A program made the translations under genes and the position numbers. Of a DNA stretch of 64,000 bases, positions 48,726 through 60,113 are shown in pieces. Within the stretch, counting starts at the first letter, position 1. Each line of letters starts with the position of its first letter. A model generated the notes under the pieces. The model worked only from the letters and a program-made list of their open reading frames with translations. It did not search any database and was not told where the DNA came from. This stretch comes from Acanthacorydalis orientalis (Eukaryota > Arthropoda > Insecta > Megaloptera > Corydalidae), in the NCBI GenBank assembly GCA_034766995.1, contig CM068317.1:26456001-26520000 (forward strand), given 5' to 3'.

Positions 48726-48909
48726 TGCATAAAAAACTATTGACTTTGATGTTTAATGAATTTCAATCTTAATAGTGTTTTGAAATGATTTGTCAAATAA
48801 ATTTTCTAAAAACTGATTTAAAAAAAATAAATTACTTCACTTCAGATGCATTTTAAGTCTAATATGAAAGTTTACCTAAGATACTACGATTCTCGCAATA
48901 TATACATAC

Positions 48910-48961
<52 letters not shown>

Positions 48962-49528
48962 CAGCTTTTGTTTATACAATTTCTATTTTCAAATGAAAAA
49001 TGTAATTAATTCGTTTACAAATTATATTCGTGCGAAATAAAGATAAAAATAACTATTTATACCCAACATCATAGCTACTATTTAATAAATAAGATTGCTG
49101 ATAATGAACGGTGTCATATATATATATATACACACATATGAAAAGTGTATATGTATATAATATGACTAACCAAAATATTATATAGACAATAAGATCTATC
49201 GTCATCGAGCGTGTTTTTCAGCAATATACCTTTTTTCTGTACAAATGGTTAGCCGAAACGAACCCCTACAATTGAATTATTCATATAATGAGAAGGGAGG
49301 TTTGTATGGTCTAGATTTCATACCATTATTTTTTTGTAAGTTAATACTTCATTATATAATAAATGACTCGTGATAAAATTGATAGATTTATATTTCAACA
49401 AAACATTTCATGAAACCATTTAATTGTGTAGTGCTGTTGACTTTCGATACCTACTCTTGACTCACTTTGAACATTTTATTTTACAATTTTTATTTTTCAC
49501 AAAAATGATATTACTGAACACCAAATAG

Positions 49529-49585
<57 letters not shown>

Positions 49586-49940
49586 ATTTATAAATGATTG
49601 TTTCATATAAATTCCTATACATTTAGAATAAAAATCTTTATAAAATAAAATTTATTTTTTTAATTCTTAGCTATTTAAATTCCATGACTCGAAATTAATC
49701 TGAACAACTGGAAGAAAATAGTTTCTAACTTTTTCAATTATCAGTCTGGACTAATTTTAGTATCAATACATTAAATAGTAAAGATTTTTGTCTTTTTTTA
49801 TAGTCCAATCTGTCAACACGTTCACTTGATTCTTTGTCTTACCAATTTCAATTATACAAAGTTAATAGTAAAAAAAACATTTGGTTTTGAAATAAACGAA
49901 AAGTTTATCATTCACTCTTATTTCAATACAACTATATACA

Positions 49941-49988
<48 letters not shown>

Positions 49989-50411
49989 TCATCCATACAT
50001 AAAAGATTCATACTTATGGACGTCACGTATCCGAAAAGTGCTGCGAATACAGAAACTCCAAGTATGAAAAGATTTCTTCTTATGGAAAAATTAGGTTATA
50101 CTGAAAATAAGTGCAAGCGAAATTCAGGTCAGAAGTGTCTAAAAATGTTTAATATCATCTTTTTTTATGAAAAAGGTGATTAAATTAATGACATTGTCAA
50201 ATAACGATTTTCTGTAACAGTATTTTAAAAATGATATTATTTTTTGTATACATGTTTGTGTTAAGAAAGTATTTATCTATTTATATTATTTCTTACATGT
50301 TGGTATTAAAAATAGATTTGATACATTAATAGCAATACAAAATTATTTTTTAATAGTGCTGTTCACGTATTACAACTACTTTGTTTCATCGATGTGTTCT
50401 TTTATTATAAT
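48726..50411. other. AT-rich spacer with several (TA)n tracts
   Basis: Tracts lie at 48901-48960 (CATA then TA), 49118-49131, 49541-49585 (TA then TG) and 49950-49984. No gene was supported. The segment 50353-50411 repeats 50639-50705 in direct orientation. Confidence 0.6.
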
Positions 50412-51390
50412 TCACTTCACAAAAAAGTTCTAGCCGAAAAGGTTCAATTAATAATAAAGAATTATTTTTTATCGTTGCTTATTAGTATTTTAATGGTAAT
50501 GCCACCATTCTTAGATCTTAAAAGTACAGAAAATCTACAAACGGTGTTGCCATGATAGTCTTCGTTCTTTCAATCATCTGATTTTTACGAAGAACAAAAA
50601 CTCAAAAGATTCAAAAAGATGAAAACCACCAGAGAAAAATAGTGCTGTTCACGTTTTACAACTTTTTTGTTTCATCGATGTGTTCTTTTATTATAATTCA
50701 CTTCCGACTAATTTAGATAAAAATGTTTATAGTCCTTTTTACGAAAAAGAATAACAAAAATAAATTAATATTGATAAATAATATAGCATAGAACAGCGTT
50801 TAAGAATATGATCATAATGTGAAAACCTATTAATTATACCATTTTATCGTAAATACAATCATTTTTTAAGGACAGATCTCGAACAATAACAACAAATTGA
50901 GAAAAAGACAGATAATTATTTTACTTATTTAAGATGTAATTATGTTTAATAAGTTCAGAATTTTTTACAAACAATCTTCTTTTCGATACCAGTTGCTTAA
51001 AATAAGCAAAGAATATTAAGAAGTTCTGAGGATCACTGTGGTCTTAAGAATTCGAATTTTGACATATAACAAATAATAAAAATTATGCTATTCTGTGAGA
51101 AAAATATGCTAAAAAATATTAAAAGTATGCACACACTGACATTAATCTTCATAGGTGAAATTCAAAGTTATGATTATGAAGACCAAATTATTAAACAAAT
51201 TACAACAAAACACCAAAAGACATTAGAAGATCAGAAAAGACATACGTGTGCTTGAGTGAGTGATTAATCAGGATGACAAGAGATTTATTGTTAAATTACG
51301 ACACTATATTATGCAGGAAGGCAATGAAATCAACTCATTACCTGCTTCATCTACCTGCATTGGTTTAATTCACTTACAGTGAATCAAAAG
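50412..51390 (-). repeat. Large inverted repeat 1, right arm (about 1 kb)
   Basis: Inverted copy of 45296-46279. A 65-bp segment with TAGTGCTGTTCACG and TTTCATCGATGTGTTCTTTT occurs twice, at 50353-50411 just outside the arm and at 50639-50705 within it. The right arm was therefore partly duplicated after or during formation of the pair. Confidence 0.82.
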
Positions 51391-51794
51391 ATCAATAAAA
51401 TCATTTACCTTCAAGAAGTGCATATGTGCAACCGTTAAGAACTACACACAGTTACACTGAACTTCTTGTTTATAAAATATTTTTCTTTGTTTTGTATCAT
51501 TCGTTTAGAAATTCATTTACATTATTTTTATTACTAAATCAATCAATTAAATAAATAGAGAATTATCTATTGTCTTATACTTGTTTTTTATCTATTGTTT
51601 ATCTACTGGTTATCTATTGTCTTTTAATGCTTTGTATGAACTTTTTCATTATCGGGGTAGGCGTCTTACTTTTCCAACGTTTTTTAGTCCCAATTGATCA
51701 ATATTTACTAAAATATAATTTTAAGTTAAACATTAAAAAAAAACTACTCACATTCTAGATTAAGATAACCAAAATTTTGCCTGTTCCAAAATTT

Positions 51795-51860
<66 letters not shown>

Positions 51861-52664
51861 AATTTGTAATATTTTCTAAAATTTAAAACATGATATTTAA
51901 GATATAAATGTATTTTTAAAAATAACTTTCTTTAAGAAGTGTGTATGTTTAGTATGCAATTAAAAAGTCTTGCAAATGAAAACCATCTGTGGAGTAGTAT
52001 GTAGTGTTATTACTCTAGCTCGTAGCAAAAATGAAATGCATGAACGTAGATAAACTTGGAAAACTGCAGTTTGCGTTTAGTTATATATACATATATACAG
52101 TTTTAATGGCATCTAATGTACCACTACGCGCCTCGGTGCAACGACTTCTTTATGCATGATATTCACCTTCATATATTGCTGAGTGCAACTATACGTTTCT
52201 TATATTCAAAACTCTGACAGCCATGTAGCCGTAACTAAATATCATATAATGACTTGACGTACGTTCCGTACGTTATGTATTAAAGTTGATAGATGACTTC
52301 ACTGTTGTACAACTGGAATTTGTCTCTGAATGATGATTCGTTATTTAACTGTGAAAAATAATTTATGCTGTTGTATAGGAAGTGGAAAGAAATGTACGAT
52401 GACTAATTTGATAATTGTATTCAAGTACTGCTTATAAAGTCATCGAAAAAAAAAATTAATTTTCTTTAAATACATTCTCTAAATATACACATACCAAAAA
52501 TAGAGATTTATTAAAGTGTGTACAGTAAGAAACTTTACATGCCAAAATTAAAAAAAATATATATAGCGGGAAACGAAATACGACAAGTAGTTTCAGACTA
52601 CTGATAAAACTGTTTAGAAATAAGTATAAAAAGTATAAAATAGAATGAAATGGTAATGATAGGA
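51391..52664. other. AT-rich DNA with one long (TA)n
   Basis: The (TA)n lies at 51799-51856. 51950-52330 is slightly GC-richer but shows no coding or transposon motif. Confidence 0.5.
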
Positions 52665-52871
<207 letters not shown>

Positions 52872-53896
52872 CCACTATTCTATGTCGTAACAATTCTATT
52901 AAAACAATCATTTAATTTAATTTTCGACAAATCTGTGAAAATTTCTACACAAATGCAGTTTTTCTCCTTAGAACTGTCTTAAGTCGTTTAAACCTAACTT
53001 CGACAAAAGATTAAATAAGATATTTGTGTCTCATGTCTAATGGTTTATTTCTTAAAAAAACTCCTTCCGTTGACTATAATTATCCAATGGATATAACTAT
53101 TATTATTATTATATGAGAAAACAACTACAAAATCGATTTTTTTTATATATAATTTTCAGACTTTTCTAAGTATTGTAATTTAAAACGATACTGATTGCAA
53201 GCTTATGTGTCATTTCGAACTGATATTTATTTTTTAATAATTATTCTCAATAAAAAGTTAAACAAATTGTTTTATAATAAGAATATTTTCTTCAAAAGAA
53301 ATTAAAATCACTCCTCTCTCAGTTTTATATCATCAAATGTAGGAATTTCTTGTATGAATTTCTTTCGTTTTGACTTGTAACAACACCTTGATTTTATGTC
53401 ATTGGATCACTGTTAAGATATTCCGTTAGGATGACATTCGACGTTTGTAGTTGCTTGATGTATACGCCAAAAATTGAAATCGGCTATAAAAGAATATTTA
53501 AAAAATGATCTGATGGCATCAAATCGAAGAAGGTATCTTGTAAATATTTTGAAATATTACTTAATATATTTAATTCCATTTTTCCAAAATTTGTATTTAG
53601 AAACTTATTAAATAAATAAATTAGTGATTCAAAGTACAAAATGGTTTCCTCCTTCTACTATTACTTGAAACCTATTGTTTTGTTATTCAGTTATTATATT
53701 GTATTATACTATTCTAGAAAAACATTAATGGTAATAAGAAAATTATGTATGTTCCAGAAAAACATTGAAATAAAATTGCATTAAATTATATACTCTTTTT
53801 AATTTTATGCTAGATGCTTAATGTTAAGAATGAAATTAAATAATTTTTTTTTCCTTATTTTGATTAGAATTTTTTTACATCTGAAAATAAAAAATA

Positions 53897-55062
53897 GTCA
53901 AATCTTTTTATGCGGTAGATACGTTTCGAAGAAAACCCCATATAAAAAATCGCACAAAAAAGGCATAACTTACGTTGGAAAACTAGAGATACCTTCCATA
54001 ATTTTCTAAAACCGCATAAAACCAAAGCAATGAGTTAAAATATACCCAAAATCGCATAAAAAAATTTATGAAAATTCAAGAAAACAGGAATGCCTGAAAA
54101 TTCCTTCGAAATTCTGAAAGAAATTGAAATGAAACTTAAAATAAGTTTGTTTTGAAACTTTATTCATTTAATTTTATTGAACAGTAACAATTCTTTTTAC
54201 ATTTTTTCATCAGAATTATCGTCACTATCTGATAATGTTTGGGGCTATTTGCAAACTGGTGTGAAATCATTTTCATCACTAGAAGCGGTAGTCAGAGCAT
54301 CTGATCTACATGGTAAAGACAATGGTCCTTCACAAACAGAATTTACGTCAATTTCACTCTCGTTCTGTGTTGATTTTTTTCCTCTGATAATTTAATCAGT
54401 GATTATACTTTGCGATGATAATTTTATGCAGTTCTCGATATCCAGACATACAATTTTCAGTTCACGTTGAAATTTGAAGGCCCGTTCAGAATTTATGTGA
54501 TTAGCAAGAAAATGCTTTTCAAATTTATTACAAAGTTGAAGACCTTCTTGAACTATATTTGCAGTGAGGGGAATAGGTTTTTCTTCCGCTTCACTATCGT
54601 TTAATAAATTTTCGACGATAGCTAAAGTTATATCAAAAATATCATCGTCACTTAAGGTATTATCCACAAGCAATTCGTCGACATCATTCTGGCTAAAGGC
54701 ATCAAAATCTTGTCCACCAATTTCATGTGCCACAAAGTAATGATTTCAGCTGATAATGCCAATGTTTGAATGATTGCACTATTTGAAACACATTCAAGTC
54801 AAGCTGTTTTCCAGCAGGCATTTTAAGTGTGTGGTCTTATTTCATTGATAACAGATACAACATGATTTGAACAGTCCAAAATAGAAAATTTTAAATTAAA
54901 AAATATAAATTTAAAAAAATATAATAATTTAAATTTGAATTTTTTTAAACAGCGTGCAGATCATATATGTATATACAACTGGGAAATTCCGAATTTGCAT
55001 GGAATTTGCTCCGTTTAACTTCAAAATCACATTAAAAAGACACGCATGAAAACAGTTGCGAC
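53897..55062 (-). mobile_element. pogo/Tigger-like deletion derivative, left copy
   Basis: The ends read GTCAAATCTTTTTATGCGGT at 53897 and, reverse-complemented from 55062, GTCGCAACTGTTTTCATGCG. These are imperfect terminal inverted repeats, with TA on both sides (53895-53896 and 55063-55064). ATGCG and GCGATTTT words recur in the subterminal regions. At 1166 bp it is about half the length of an autonomous element, and only a short C-terminal-type open frame remains. The superfamily is inferred from TA targets, end type and the acidic C-terminal-like protein. Confidence 0.62.
54392..54830 (-). pseudogene. Acidic protein of the pogo/Tigger-like element, frameshifted copy
   Basis: The open part starts MAHEIGGQDFDAFSQNDVDE and runs through LVDNTLSDDDIFDITLAIVE, DSEAEEKPIPLTANIVQEGL and KFEKHFLANHINSERAFKFQ. 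It loses the frame of its sister near KIVCLDIENC and ends at 54392. The upstream start MPAAKQ (about 54820) is out of frame because of a small change near 54740. The Asp/Glu-rich stretch followed by a helical region resembles C-terminal tails of Tigger-type transposases. No DDE core or helix-turn-helix is present. Confidence 0.5.
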
Positions 55063-55694
55063 TATATATATATATATAATCTTAACAAAATAAAATTCGT
55101 GCTCTAATGACCTTAGTTGTAGGCACCTCTTTAAACTCCATAAACTCTATATAACATTAACAAAATCAAACGAAAATATCGAACAAAAATATCAAACATT
55201 AAAATTTCAAACAACTCTCACATATTTGTGTCGGTAGTGTTTCTCCCTTTTTCAGGCATGAATATATATATATATATATATATACATGTGTGTGTGTGTG
55301 TATACATATACGCAAGTGTGAATGAAATGTCAGCGACTAATAAGTTACACATTTATGAAATTTTAACAGTGAAATTCAACAGTGAAATATTTGTTGACAT
55401 CTAGTAAAAAACTCATTTATCATAAAATGCAAAAACAAGTTGCTAGTTCACGATGCGAAAATACATATGATGAAAGGTTAACACCCCTGTTTTTTTAATA
55501 TCTGGTTAAAAATCAACACCGACTGAAATTAAAATAAAAAAGCGCTCAGTGTAAAAAAATGTGACCGAAATCAAATAAAAGATTAACAAAGCACAGAAAC
55601 GTAATGCGATATAATAAGATAAATAAAAATTATTTTTATAACGTGAAACGTTTATATTTTGATCATTATTTCAATTTTTACACACACACATATA
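55063..55694. other. Spacer of inverted repeat 2, left part
   Basis: Short (TA)n tracts lie at 55063-55078 and 55261-55283, the latter followed by (TG)n. No gene was supported. Confidence 0.5.
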
Positions 55695-56807
55695 CGAGGG
55701 TCGGCTGAAAAGTCCGTAGCCTAACAAAGAAAACAACGTTTTAGAAAAAAAATTTTTTTCTAATTTTTCAGTATAATCTCCCGAAAGGCTGATACATTTT
55801 TCATATCGGTGTTCTAATTTTAATAAGCCATCTCTATAAAATGATTCGTCCTGCTCCTCAAAATAGCTGTTTACTGCATCAATAACCTCCTCGTTGCTGT
55901 TAAATCGTCGTCCTCCAAGGTATTTTTTGAGGTTAGGGAAAAGGTAGTAGTCGCTGGGTGCTAGATGTGGCGAATAAGGTGGATGTGCAAGCAACTGGAA
56001 CTTTAATTCGTGCATTTTTGACGTTGCAATGAGTGACGGATGTGCTGAAGCATTGTCGTGGTGAAACAAGAATTTTTTTCGCTAAATAGGGCCGTTTTTT
56101 CTTTATTTCATCGCTCAAACGCTGCAATAAATCTGCGTAGTAATCATCAGTGATACTTTTACCCTTTTCCAGATAATCAATATAAATGATTCCTTTTGCA
56201 TCCCAGAAAACACTCGCCATAACCTTGTTAGCTGACAAAATTGTCTTTGCTTTTTTTGGTGCTCGTTCACCCGGCCCAATCCACTGTTTAGATTGTAATT
56301 TGCTTTCAGGAGTGTTGTGGTGAACCCAAGTCTCATCCATAGTTATGAAACGTCTCAAAATTTTATTGGGATTTTTCTTAAAGAGCGCCAAATTCTCACT
56401 TGAAATCATTTTTCGACGCAACTGTTGGTCGAGTGTCAGCAAACGCGGCACCCTCTCGCGCAGACCTTGTGAAAGCCCAAAACATTATTCAAAATATTAC
56501 CAACACGTTCTTTCGATATGTTAATAGTCTCTGCTATCTCGTGCAACTTCAATCTGGGGTCTTTCAGCACGATTTTATGGATTTTTTCCATCATTTCCGG
56601 AGTTGTCACTTCCACGGGGCGTCCTGAGCGAGGCCCATCTTTCATGCTTGTCCGTCCCAGTTTCAATTCTTTAACCCACTTTGTAACCGTTGAATATTGT
56701 TGAGCAGAGTCTCCTAGTGTATCACGTATTTCTTCACAAATTTCCTTGGGCGTAAAACCTTTCAAATGGAAGTATTTAATCACCGCACGTTTTTCCTCAT
56801 CCTCCAT
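55671..56807 (-). pseudogene. Mariner transposase, nearly intact, two frameshifts
   Basis: Starts at 56807 with MEDEEKRAVIKYFHLKGFTP. Two helix-turn-helix regions follow (STVTKWVKELKLGRTS; RSGRPVEVTTPEMMEKIH; INISKERVGNILNNVLG). A shift near 56450 leads to MPRLLTLDQQLRRKM and FITMDETWVHHNTPESK (first Asp), then VMASVFWDAKGIIYIDYLEK. A shift near 56070 leads to MFHHDNASAHPS (second Asp) and PPYSPHLAPSDYYLFPNLKK (third Asp). The protein keeps all three catalytic Asp residues. The C-terminal frame reads on through the terminal repeat (GYGLFSRPS) to a stop at 55671, so the normal stop appears lost. Confidence 0.9.
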
Positions 56808-56984
56808 TTTTTCAAATTTTCCGAAATCGTCTTAATTGAAATGCTGTCAATCAAACACTAACCAAGCGACTCATCTGAAACTTTGGGTATAAGCCAGTTA
56901 AGGTTAGTACTATATAATGCTAGAGCGAAATTGCACTGGTGGCGCCATATCTGTGTCAGGCTACGGACTTTTCAGCCGACCCTC

Positions 56985-56985
<1 letters not shown>
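55695..56985 (-). mobile_element. Mariner element, full length, inside inverted repeat 2
   Basis: The terminal inverted repeats are CGAGGGTCGGCTGAAAAGTC, continuing CGTAGCCT, on the left and the identical sequence reverse-complemented on the right. TA is present at 55693-55694 and 56986-56987. The length of 1291 bp is normal for mariner. The ends agree at about 27 of 28 positions. The right side runs into (TA)n. Confidence 0.94.

Positions 56986-57070
<85 letters not shown>
56986..57070. repeat. (TA)n tract, right flank of the mariner
   Basis: About 80 bp of TA repeat with TATGTATA and TAAATATA interruptions. Confidence 0.95.
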
Positions 57071-57072
<2 letters not shown>

Positions 57073-57443
57073 TGTATTTATGTATATAATTTGGAAACTA
57101 ATTTCCACAGGCATAAAATAATTAACAAGTAATTGTTTAAATAGTTAGTTATATCTCATTAGAGTTTAGCAACTATTACAATCTAGATTTTATGATAAGT
57201 AACGTATCACTTCAATTTCCATGTAATTAAACATGACATATGGTTCTACACAATTCGATGTTAATTAGTGTTGCTATTGTTAGCGTTGCAGAAACCCTCT
57301 CGATGTCTATGTAACCCTTTGCGTATTCTCACTAACAACAGATTACAATTATTTTCTAACGAGCTTTGAAAATATTTTTATTCGCTTATGTTGTTCGTTT
57401 CTCCTCTAGACTTTTGTATACGTTTAGATTAAATAAAATTAAA

Positions 57444-57542
57444 ATCATCTAGGAAAATTCGCATATCTGCGTAAATTATATTATGTACTTGTATTAAGTA
57501 CATAATACAATTTACTCAGATATGCGAATTTTCCTAGATGAT
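57444..57542. other. Near-perfect 47-bp-arm hairpin with a 5-base loop
   Basis: The left arm 57444-57490 pairs with 57496-57542 at about 45 of 47 positions, and the loop is GTATT. The arms contain TAGGAAAATTCGCATATCTG and TTATGTACTT. The arms are not simple TA repeat. The size and pairing would suit a small RNA precursor or a palindromic MITE. There are no flanking TA or octamer duplications that I can define. Confidence 0.9.
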
Positions 57543-57877
57543 GTTAACTTTATTAGTGCACATAATTATAAAATTATGTTCTGGAAATATAATAAGATAG
57601 TCATTATTCTATTAAAAATATGTATGTTTTTCATATTTATTAAGATATAGTTTTTAAAACTTGAAACTATTTTACGATATATAAATTGGTTGATATTTAT
57701 AAATAGTATAAATAATTTCATTATAATAAAGATTGATTAATAATGAAAATTAAGTCTAAATTTTCCAATATAATAAAAGATGACTATTCAAAAAAATTAT
57801 TTATACATAGAATATTAAGAAATCGATCTATTTAACAATTTCTTATCTTATATTTTTTAATTTCTCAACGATTATTA

Positions 57878-57879
<2 letters not shown>

Positions 57880-57930
<51 letters not shown>
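57880..57930. repeat. (TA)n tract at the inner edge of inverted repeat 2
   Basis: About 25 TA units directly before the right arm and its Tigger-like element. Confidence 0.95.
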
Positions 57931-57932
<2 letters not shown>

Positions 57933-57933
57933 A

Positions 57934-59106
57934 GTTGAATCTGTTTTTATGCGTATCATTTTAATGCGATTTTGAGGTTAAAGTGCATATTCCATGCAAA
58001 TTCGGGGTTTCCCAGTTGTATATACATATATAATCTGCACGCTGTTTAAAAAAATAAATTTAAATTCTTATATTTTTTTAAATTTATATTTTTTAATTTC
58101 AAATTTTCTATTTTGGACTGTTCAAATCATGTTGTGTCTGTTATCGATGAAATAAGACCACACACTTAAAATGCCTGCTGCAAAACAGCTTGACTTAAAT
58201 GTGTTGAAAATAGTTGCAACCATTCAAATATTAGCATTATCAGCTGAAATCATTACTTTGACAGATGAAATTGGTGGAGAAGGTTTTGATACCTTTAGCC
58301 AGAATGATGTCGACGAATTTCTTGTGGATAATACCTTAAGTGACGATGATATTTTTGATATAACTTTAGCTATCGTCGAAGATTTATTAAACGACAGTGA
58401 AGCGGAAGAAAAACCTATCCCCCTCACTGCAAATATAATTCGAGAAGGTCTTCAACTTTGTAATAAATTTGAAAATCATTTTCTTGCTAATCACATAAAT
58501 TCTGAACGGGCCTTCAAATTTCAACGTGAACTGAAGAATTGTATGTCTGGATATCGAGAACTGCATAAAAAATTATTAAAATCATCATCTGAAAGTTTAA
58601 TCACAGATTAAATTGTCAGAGGAAAAAAATCAACACAGAACGAGAGTGAAGTTGACGTTAATTCTGTTTGTGAAGAACCGTTGTCTTTACTATGTAGATC
58701 AGATGCACTGACTATCTCTTCTAGTGACGAAAATGATTTCGCACCAGTTTGCAAATAGCCCCAAACATTTTCAGATAGTGACGATAATTCTGATGAAAAA
58801 ATGTAAAATGGAAATTGTTACTGTTCAATAAAATTAAATGAATAAAGTTTTGAAACAAACTTATTTTAAGTTTCATCACAATTTCTTTCAGATTTTCGAA
58901 GGAATTTTCAGGCATTCCAATTTTTCCGAATTTTCATAAACTTTTTTATGCGATTTTGGGTGTATTTTAACTCATTGCTTTGGTTTTATGCGGTTTTAGA
59001 AAATTATGGAACGTATCTCTAGTTTTCCAACGTAAATTATGCCTTTTTTGTGCGATTTTTTATATGGGGTTTTCTTCGAAACGTGTCTACCGCATTAAAA
59101 GACGAC
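57934..59106 (+). mobile_element. pogo/Tigger-like deletion derivative, right copy
   Basis: The 5' end GTTGAATCTGTTTTTATGCG follows the (TA)n. The 3' end, reverse-complemented from 59106, reads GTCGTCTTTTAATGCGGTAG. Subterminal GCGATTTT and ATGCGGTTTT words recur near the 3' end. It carries the open frame 58171-58611. The outer border dinucleotide is TG, where the left copy has TA. Confidence 0.62.
58171..58611 (+). CDS. Acidic 146-residue protein, possible Tigger-type transposase tail
   Basis: ATG 58171 opens MPAAKQLDLNVLKIVATIQI with an A-rich AAAATG start context, and TAA 58609-58611 closes it. The middle is Asp/Glu-rich (GGEGFDTFSQNDVDEFLVDN, LSDDDIFDITLAIVEDLLND). The C-terminal part is helical and basic-acidic mixed (GLQLCNKFENHFLANHINSE, FKFQRELKNCMSGYRELHKK). 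No catalytic or DNA-binding domain is present. After the TAA the same frame reads on with RGKKSTQNESEVDVNSVCEE, so an older protein may have been longer. It is intact here and frameshifted in the sister arm at 54392-54830. Function is unknown; a remnant of a transposase C-terminus is the most likely reading. Confidence 0.45.
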   Translation: MPAAKQLDLNVLKIVATIQILALSAEIITLTDEIGGEGFDTFSQNDVDEFLVDNTLSDDDIFDITLAIVEDLLNDSEAEEKPIPLTANIIREGLQLCNKFENHFLANHINSERAFKFQRELKNCMSGYRELHKKLLKSSSESLITD

Positions 59107-60113
59107 TGTTTTTTTATTTTCAGGTGTAAAAAAATCTAATCAAAAGAAGGAAAAAAAATTATTTAATTTCATTCTTAAGTTTTAAGCTTCTAGCATAAAA
59201 TCAAAAAGAGTATGTAATTTAATGCTATTTTATTTCAAAGTTTTTCTGGAACATACATAATTTTCTTATTACCATTAATGTTTTTCTAGAATAGTATAAT
59301 ACAATATAATAACTGAATAACAAAACAACAGGTTTCAAGTAATAGTAGAAGGAGGAAACCATTTTTTACTTTGAATAACTAATTTATTTATTTAATAAGT
59401 TTCTAAATACAAATTTTGGAAAAATCGAATTAAATATATTAAGTAATATTTCAAAATACTTACAAGATACCTTCTTCGATTTGATGCCATCAGATCATTT
59501 TTAAGTATTCTTTTATAGCCGATTTCAATTTTTGGCGTATACATCAAGAAACTACAAACGTCGAATGTCATCCTAACGGAATATCTTAACAGTGATCCAA
59601 TGACATAAAATCAAGGTGTTATTACAAGTCAAAACGAAAGAAATTCATACAAGAAATTCCTACATTTGATGATATAAAACTGAGAGAGGGGTGATTTTAA
59701 TTTATTTTGAAGAAAATATTCTTATCATAAGACAATTTATTTAACTTTTTATTGAGAATAATTATTAAAAAATAAATATCAGTTTGAAATGACACATAAG
59801 CTTGCAATCAGTTTCGTTTTAAATTACAATACTTAGAAAATTCTGAAAATTATATAGAAAAAAAATCGATTTTGTAGTTGTTTTCTCATATAATAATAAT
59901 AATAGTTATACCCATAGGATAATTATAGTAAACGGAAGGAGTTTCTTTAAGAAATAAACCATTAGACATGAAACACAAATATCTTATTTAATCTTTTGTC
60001 GAAGTTAGGTTTAAACGACTTAAGACAGTTCTACGGAGAAAAATTGTAATTGTTTAGAAATTTTCACATTTTTGTCGAAAATTAAATCAAGTGATTATTT
60101 TAATAGAATTGTT

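Larger units (their letters stand above)
52890..55062 (-). repeat. Large inverted repeat 2, left arm (about 2.2 kb)
   Basis: Pairs in inverted orientation with 57934-60113 end to end, at about 90-95 percent by eye. Anchors include AAGTCGTTTAAACCTAACTT, CTACAAAATCGATTTTTTT, GACATTCGACGTTTGTAGTT, and the shared acidic open frame. The outer 1 kb (52890-53896) is non-coding. The inner 1.17 kb is a pogo/Tigger-like element whose inner end coincides with the end of the arm and abuts (TA)n. Confidence 0.88.
57934..60113 (+). repeat. Large inverted repeat 2, right arm (about 2.2 kb)
   Basis: Inverted copy of 52890-55062. The inner 1.17 kb is the better preserved Tigger-like element. The outer 1 kb (59107-60113) matches the outer part of the left arm to CAATTCTATTAAAA-type sequence. 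Many single substitutions distinguish the arms, so this is not a simple assembly duplication. Confidence 0.88.

Noticed and set aside
52890..60113. Inverted repeat as an assembly artefact
   Set aside because: The arms differ by many substitutions and by frameshifts in the shared frame, which a duplicated read collapse would not produce.
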